This document shows, in pieces, positions 1 to 6,198 of a DNA stretch of 6,198 bases. The stretch lies in contig JAPLLP010000173.1 in NCBI GenBank assembly GCA_026387515.1, positions 1 to 6,198 on the forward strand. Direction: 5' to 3'. Origin of the DNA: Candidatus Omnitrophota bacterium (GTDB taxonomy: Bacteria > Omnitrophota > Koll11 > Gygaellales > Profunditerraquicolaceae). Every line of letters begins with the position of its first letter. Within the stretch, counting starts at the first letter, position 1. The notes under the pieces were generated by a model, which was not told the origin of the DNA, did not search any database, and saw nothing but the letters and a program-made list of their open reading frames with translations. A program made the position numbers and the translations under genes.

Positions 1-726
1 CCTTTTACCTATTCGATTGCGACGTTTGCGACGCTTCGTTCCTACGAGTTCATTCGTAATGGCCCGATTTTACAGCGGTTACCGGTTCGTATTGTGGGTA
101 CGGGAGGCGGATTTGATTATGGCGAAGCCGGTTCTAGCCACCACGCGCTAGAGGATGTGGGCGTTATGCGTTTGCAGCCAGGGATTACAATAGTTATTCC
201 CGCGGACTCTAATCAGGTCCGGGCAGCGCTGTTGTCTACGTGGAATTTTCCAGGGCCTGTCTATTACCGTTTAGGGAAAAGTTGCCAAACCATAATACCT
301 GAGTTAGCAGGACGTTTCGCCTTGGGGCGGGCTGAGATGATTCGCCAAGGAAAAGAAATTCTGTTTATCTCTATGGGAAGCGTCACTACAGAAGTAATGG
401 CTGCAAGCAAAATCCTGGCAACACAAGGTATAGGATGCGCGGTTATGGTGGTTTCAAGTTTTAATCCCGCTCCGGTTGAAGATTTGTCTCGGGCCTTAGC
501 GAGTTACCGCACGGTGGTTACCGTTGAAGCCCACTACGTATCCGGAGCGCTGGGGTCGCTTGTATCAGAACTAGTGGCAGAGCAAGGGTTGTCGTGCCGG
601 GTATTCCGCTGCGGAATCAGGTCATCTTTTTCCGGTGTGATTGGTTCCGAGCAGTATTTGACGCATGCCGAAGGGTTTTCCTGCGGGCGGCTGGTTGAAA
701 TAATCCCAAAGATACTAAAAAGTTGA
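1..726 (+). CDS. Transketolase C-terminal subunit, 5'-partial
   Basis: The frame is open from base 1 to the TGA at 724-726, giving 241 residues. The real start lies upstream; the GTG at 94 is only an internal codon, because the protein upstream of it (FTYSIATFATLRSYEF) already matches the transketolase pyrimidine-binding domain. Visible landmarks are the GEAGSSHHALEDVGVMR stretch (about residues 40-56), the IPAD turn (about 64-67), and the C-terminal domain with VTVEAHYVSGALGS (about 172-185). In split transketolases this half pairs with an N-terminal subunit that binds the thiamine diphosphate pyrophosphate; together they move two-carbon ketol units between sugar phosphates in the cytoplasm. 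The N-terminal subunit is expected just upstream but is not seen. Family C-subunits are roughly 300 residues or a little more, so about 60-90 residues are missing, including the catalytic glutamate region. Position beside glycan genes suggests a role in making a particular sugar rather than the central pentose phosphate pathway; this is inference. A DXS-like role is less likely. Confidence 0.9.
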   Translation, partial: PFTYSIATFATLRSYEFIRNGPILQRLPVRIVGTGGGFDYGEAGSSHHALEDVGVMRLQPGITIVIPADSNQVRAALLSTWNFPGPVYYRLGKSCQTIIPELAGRFALGRAEMIRQGKEILFISMGSVTTEVMAASKILATQGIGCAVMVVSSFNPAPVEDLSRALASYRTVVTVEAHYVSGALGSLVSELVAEQGLSCRVFRCGIRSSFSGVIGSEQYLTHAEGFSCGRLVEIIPKILKS

Positions 727-733
727 GAGGTGA
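725..733 (+). promoter_or_regulatory. Ribosome binding site of the glycosyltransferase gene
   Basis: GAGAGGTGA overlaps the stop codon of the transketolase gene and lies just before the ATG at 736. A GTG at 730 is in the same frame but sits inside this purine-rich site, so it could not use it. The site therefore favours ATG 736 as the start. This is one of only two clear Shine-Dalgarno-like sites in the window. Confidence 0.6.
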
Positions 734-735
734 AG

Positions 736-1657
736 ATGGCCCAAAAAAAACTAAGCGCGATCGTCGCTTGTTATGGCGATGAGCTAGCTATCCCAATTAT
801 GTATGAGCGGCTGAAGGCGGTATTACAGAAGATCGGCGTCGCTTATGAGATTATCTTTGTTAACGACGGCAGTCCTGACAATACCGCGGGAGTCCTTGTA
901 GAATTAGCGGCCAGGGATAAGCAGGTGATAGTGATTAACCATACGCGCAATTTCGGCTCCCAAAGCGCTTTTACCAGCGGGATGAGAATTGCTACGGGAG
1001 ACGCGGTTATTTTATTGGACGGTGACTTGCAGGATCCTCCGGAACTAATTGAAGAGTTTTTTTACAAATGGCAGGATGGTTACGATATCGTATACGGTGT
1101 CAGGGTCAGTCGCCAAGTTTCTCTTTTTTTGCAATTTGCCTATAAAATTTTTTATCGTCGATAGGCGCGTTGTTGAGGTGTTAAACAGATTGCCGGAAGT
1201 GAACCGGTTTTTGCGGGGTTTACGGGCTTGGGTTGGTTTTAAACAGGCCGGTGTTCCTTATGCGCGCCCGGAACGTAAATTCGGCCGCACCACAAACTCT
1301 TTCCTGAAGAATTTGAGATGGGCGCAAAAAGCGGTATTTTCTTTTTCGTACGCCCCTCTTGATTTTATCGCCTGGTTAGCATTGTTTGTGGTGGGGATGT
1401 CTTTTATCGGTATTATCTTTCAGGCGGCAAGCCGCATTTTTTTTCCTGGGACAGTTCCTAGCGGCTTCACTACTTTGATTATTTTGATACTTTTTATGGG
1501 GGGTATTCAGCTGCTATGCTTGAGCATTATTGGTTCGTATTTGATGCATATTTATGACGAAGTCAAGCGCCGGCCGCCTTATATAATTGACAGCATTCTA
1601 AATGCGCCCTCTCAAGAAACAGGCCAAGAGACGAGGGAAAAAGTACAGCGGTTTTAA
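736..1657 (+). pseudogene. Family 2 glycosyltransferase (GtrB/DPM-like), broken by internal deletion and frameshift
   Basis: The N-terminal part runs from ATG 736 to about 1158 in one frame and stops at TAG 1162-1164. The C-terminal part continues from about 1160 to TAA 1655-1657 in the +1 frame. The N-part has the GT-A fold signatures: SAIVACYGDE near the start, VNDGSPDNT (residues 42-50) and the metal-binding LLDGDLQDPP (93-102, Asp95 and Asp97). The C-part starts with DRRVVEVLNRLPEVNRFLRGLRAWVGF split over the usual conserved block, then two hydrophobic helices (roughly 1361-1430 and 1463-1543) and the typical tail IYDEVKRRPPYI. Enzymes of this family move a sugar from a nucleotide donor to polyprenyl phosphate at the inner membrane. 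Between FYR and DRRVV the family normally has about 20 residues including a DAGDF-like motif; here they are absent. The two parts sum to about 306 residues, and adding 20 restores a normal family length. As read, no functional full-length protein is made. Family call is firm; whether the break is biological is not known. Confidence 0.85.
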
Positions 1658-1659
1658 CT

Positions 1660-2371
1660 ATGCGTGAACAATTCCGGCCCATAAGAAATATTCCAGCCGA
1701 CAGCGTGTTACATTGGTTCGAGTTCCAGGCGAGGTTATTGTTTGATCTGCAGTTTAAAACAATCTATAGCGATCTAAAGAAAACTTTTCCTGGAGTAAGG
1801 GGGAAGGTCTTAGACGTAGGATGCGGCCAAAGCCCATATAAACACCTGCTTGCTCGCGGAAAGACCGAGTATTACGCAGTTGATATTGTTGAGTCAGGGC
1901 GGTTCGGATATGATAACCCCGAGAGCCTTAAGTTTGACGGTTCTCTGCACCGAGGTCTTGGAACACTTAGAAGAGCCTCAAGAGCTAGTCGCCGAGATAT
2001 ATCGGGTGCTTAAACACGGAGCGGGAGGGGTGATTACCGTGCCCTGGTCAGTAAGGTCACACTATATCCCTTATGATTATTATCGTTTTACCCCGGATGC
2101 TTTGACAAAGCTATTTCATAATTTTAGCAGTTATAAGATTGTGCCGCGAGGTACCGATATCGCTGTTGTTGCCTCAAAGATTATCGTTATTTATTGCTGG
2201 AGCGTTAGATTTTCGGAGAAGGTTTGGTTATGGCCAGCCAAACTTATAATTGCCATAGCGTTACTTCCTCTTGTCGCATTGGTTGTTTTTATCGGGCACC
2301 TTTCGTTATTTTTTCGCATAGGCTCTAAAGATGACCCGCTCGGTTATACCGTTTGGTTAGAAAAAACATAA
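1660..2371 (+). pseudogene. Class I SAM-dependent methyltransferase, broken by internal deletion and frameshift
   Basis: The N-terminal part (ATG 1660 to about 1941) carries motif I, VLDVGCGQSPY (residues 50-60), which binds S-adenosylmethionine, and the acidic strand end YYAVDI (Asp75). It then runs into unrelated sequence and stops at 2011-2013. The C-terminal part begins at about 1940 in the +1 frame with VLCTEVLEHLEEPQELV, followed by YRVLKHGAGGVITVPW, the distinctive HYIPYDYYRFTPDAL, and a long hydrophobic segment (about 2235-2315) that may anchor the protein to the membrane. At the join, KFDG is followed at once by VLCTEV, whereas relatives have about 12 residues of the type xxIPFxDxxFDx in between. 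The parts sum to about 236 residues. The start is 2 bases after the glycosyltransferase stop with no strong Shine-Dalgarno site, so translation is probably coupled. Context points to methylation of a sugar or lipid-linked glycan intermediate; the acceptor is unknown. Methyltransferase identity is firm, the substrate is not. Confidence 0.85.
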
Positions 2372-2372
2372 A

Positions 2373-3302
2373 ATGAAGCGCGTTATTATCACTGGTGGGA
2401 CCGGATTCATCGGAGCTAACCTTGCGAGGCGGTTATTAAAAGAGGGGCACGATCTGCATCTATTGGTACGCCCCGACTATAACCCGTGGCGGATCGAAGA
2501 GATAAAGAATGATGTACGTTTACATCTGGTCGAATTGGCTGATGCCGCCACGCTTAACTCTGTGGTCGAGCAAATCCGGCCTGATTGGATATTTCATCTT
2601 GCTGTGTACGGGGCTTATCCTTTACAATCCGATGCGCAGCAGATGGTGCAGACGAATATTATTGGCACCATAAACCTGGTCGAAGCCTGTTTACGTACGG
2701 GATTCGAAGTATTTATTAACACCGGTACTTCGTCAGAATATGGCTTCAAAGATCATGCCCCGCCAGAGACGGAATTTTTGGAGCCGAACAATAACTACGC
2801 TGTAACAAAAGCTTCTGCCACGATGTTTTGCCGTTATGTCGCGCAAAGCCAGAGAGTCCATCTTCAGACATTGCGCCTCTATTCGGTGTACGGCCCTTAT
2901 GAAGAAGCGGCACGTCTAATACCCACCATCATTAGATATGGTTTAAAAGGCGCATTGCCGCCCCTGGTTAATCCATGCGCCGCCCATGACTATATATATG
3001 TGGATGATGTCCTGGAAGCATATTTACTGGTTGCAATGAAGCCCAGCCAGGAACAGGGGGCAGTGTATAATGTAGGAACAGGTATTCAGACTTCCTTAAG
3101 CGAATTAGTTGGTGCGGTGCGGCGGGTAATGGGGGTTTCCGTTGAGCCAAAGTGGGGCTCGATGCCAGATCGTAATTTAGATACCAGCGTTTGGATAGCG
3201 GATAACCGAAAGATTCAAGAGGCATTGGGGTGGCGAGCGCGCTACTCGTTTGAAGAAGGGTTTCGGTTGACAGAGCAATGGTTTCGTCGTATGCTATTTT
3301 AA
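2373..3302 (+). CDS. NAD-dependent sugar epimerase/dehydratase (extended SDR family)
   Basis: This 309-residue protein is complete and of normal length for extended short-chain dehydrogenases acting on nucleotide sugars. The Rossmann glycine motif TGGTGFIG is at residues 7-14. The catalytic set is visible as TGTSSEYG (117-124) supplying Ser/Thr, and YAVTK (142-146) supplying Tyr142 and Lys146. LRLYSVYGPYE (167-177) and HDYIYVDDVLEAYL (205-218) are the usual substrate-domain landmarks, with YNVGTG at 232-237. It would use NAD(P) to oxidise, epimerise, dehydrate or reduce the sugar of a nucleotide-activated sugar in the cytoplasm. Which reaction and which sugar cannot be told from sequence alone. 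The start lies one base after the methyltransferase stop and has no evident Shine-Dalgarno site, implying coupling to the upstream gene. Unlike its two upstream neighbours it shows no frame break. It is the last gene of the glycan block. Confidence 0.9.
   Translation: MKRVIITGGTGFIGANLARRLLKEGHDLHLLVRPDYNPWRIEEIKNDVRLHLVELADAATLNSVVEQIRPDWIFHLAVYGAYPLQSDAQQMVQTNIIGTINLVEACLRTGFEVFINTGTSSEYGFKDHAPPETEFLEPNNNYAVTKASATMFCRYVAQSQRVHLQTLRLYSVYGPYEEAARLIPTIIRYGLKGALPPLVNPCAAHDYIYVDDVLEAYLLVAMKPSQEQGAVYNVGTGIQTSLSELVGAVRRVMGVSVEPKWGSMPDRNLDTSVWIADNRKIQEALGWRARYSFEEGFRLTEQWFRRMLF
3267..3295 (+). promoter_or_regulatory. Candidate sigma70-type promoter for the acylphosphatase-phosphoesterase-ligA operon
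   Basis: A perfect -35 hexamer TTGACA (3267-3272) is followed after exactly 17 bases by TATGCT (3290-3295), a 4 of 6 match to the -10 consensus. Transcription would begin near 3301-3303, about 25 bases before the acylphosphatase start. It lies within the last codons of the epimerase gene, at the boundary between glycan genes and housekeeping genes. The call rests on sequence match and position only; consensus use in this organism is assumed. Confidence 0.5.
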
Positions 3303-3327
3303 TAGTTACGGAATTTTTGCTTATGCG

Positions 3328-3600
3328 ATGAAAAGGCAAATGCATATTATCTATTCCGGCAAGGTGCAGGGTGTGGGTTTCCGTTTAACTGCCCGTCAAA
3401 TCGCCCGTGATACCGGAGTCTGCGGCTGGGTGAAGAATCTTCCCGACGGACGGGTAGAGCTTCTACTGGAGGCAGAGGAAGCGGCGATAAAGACCTTTTT
3501 TACAAAAATAAACCATAGTTTCTCCTACTATATACGCGATTTTAAGATTAAATGGTACGATGCTACGGGCAATTTTAAGGATTTTAGCATAGAGTTTTGA
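3328..3600 (+). CDS. acyP: Acylphosphatase
   Basis: A 90-residue protein of the usual acylphosphatase size. It has both family signatures: GKVQGVGFR (residues 11-19) with the phosphate-binding Arg19, and GWVKNLPDGRVELLLE (33-48) with the catalytic Asn37. The enzyme hydrolyses carboxyl-phosphate bonds in small acyl phosphates such as acetyl phosphate or carbamoyl phosphate in the cytoplasm; its physiological substrate is usually unclear. The ATG at 3328 is chosen; an in-frame ATG at 3340 preceded by AAAAGG is a possible shorter start that would keep both signatures. Neither start has a strong ribosome binding site. It begins 25 bases after the epimerase gene, downstream of the candidate promoter, and is followed after 19 bases by the phosphoesterase gene, so it is probably the first gene of a three-gene operon ending in ligA or beyond. 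Confidence 0.92.
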   Translation: MKRQMHIIYSGKVQGVGFRLTARQIARDTGVCGWVKNLPDGRVELLLEAEEAAIKTFFTKINHSFSYYIRDFKIKWYDATGNFKDFSIEF

Positions 3601-3619
3601 GCCTGGGTTAAAGTTTTTC

Positions 3620-6198
<2,579 letters not shown>

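Noticed and set aside
1049..1164. Possible programmed frameshift at T-rich runs in the glycosyltransferase gene.
   Set aside because: A frameshift alone would not restore the roughly 20 missing conserved residues, so a deletion is the better explanation.
1587..1615. TTGACA inside the glycosyltransferase gene as a possible promoter before the methyltransferase.
   Set aside because: At the proper 17-base spacing the -10 position reads TCTCAA, which is a poor match.
2102..2122. TTGACA followed by CATAAT inside the methyltransferase gene.
   Set aside because: The spacer is only 9 bases, far too short for a sigma70-type promoter.
2968..3345. Open frame of 125 codons on the - strand.
   Set aside because: It lies opposite the conserved 3' half of the epimerase and runs over the acylphosphatase start; its product resembles no family I recognise.

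Overview
The window reads as bacterial chromosome with tightly packed genes, all on the + strand, and no stretch of 300 bases without a gene. Ten features are annotated. The organism cannot be fixed from this sequence alone. The NAD-dependent DNA ligase shows it is bacterial. The moderate GC, the sparse Shine-Dalgarno sites and the acylphosphatase / phosphoesterase / ligA order make me think of an uncultured, possibly Omnitrophota-like lineage, but this is a weak guess from memory.

Region 1 (1-3302) looks like the end of a surface-glycan or nucleotide-sugar operon. It holds the C-terminal subunit of a split transketolase (its 5' end lies outside the window), a family 2 polyprenyl-phosphate-type glycosyltransferase with a C-terminal membrane part, a class I SAM-dependent methyltransferase, and an NAD-dependent sugar epimerase/dehydratase. 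Gaps between genes are 1-9 bases, so translation is probably coupled. The likely theme is to build or modify a sugar, load it on a lipid carrier at the inner membrane, and methylate a product. The substrate cannot be named.

The most striking point is that the glycosyltransferase and the methyltransferase are both broken in the middle. Each has an intact N-terminal part in one frame and an intact C-terminal part in another. At each join a conserved stretch of the protein is missing (about 20 and about 12 residues, judged from family memory). These look like two separate small frame-breaking deletions in adjacent genes, while the genes on both sides read cleanly. They may be real decay, strain variation in a glycan locus, or errors in a composite assembly.

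Region 2 (3328-6198) is a housekeeping-type operon: acylphosphatase, a calcineurin-like metallophosphoesterase, and ligA (cut by the window end, probably lacking only about the last 50 residues). The phosphoesterase and ligA overlap by ATGA. A well-spaced sigma70-like promoter (TTGACA, 17 bases, TATGCT) lies inside the 3' end of the epimerase gene, where a separate promoter for Region 2 would be expected. Arginine codon choice also differs between the two regions, consistent with a more mobile glycan block next to a stable core block. I found no RNA genes, CRISPR arrays, insertion sequences or convincing terminators, and no evidence for a wholly new system.
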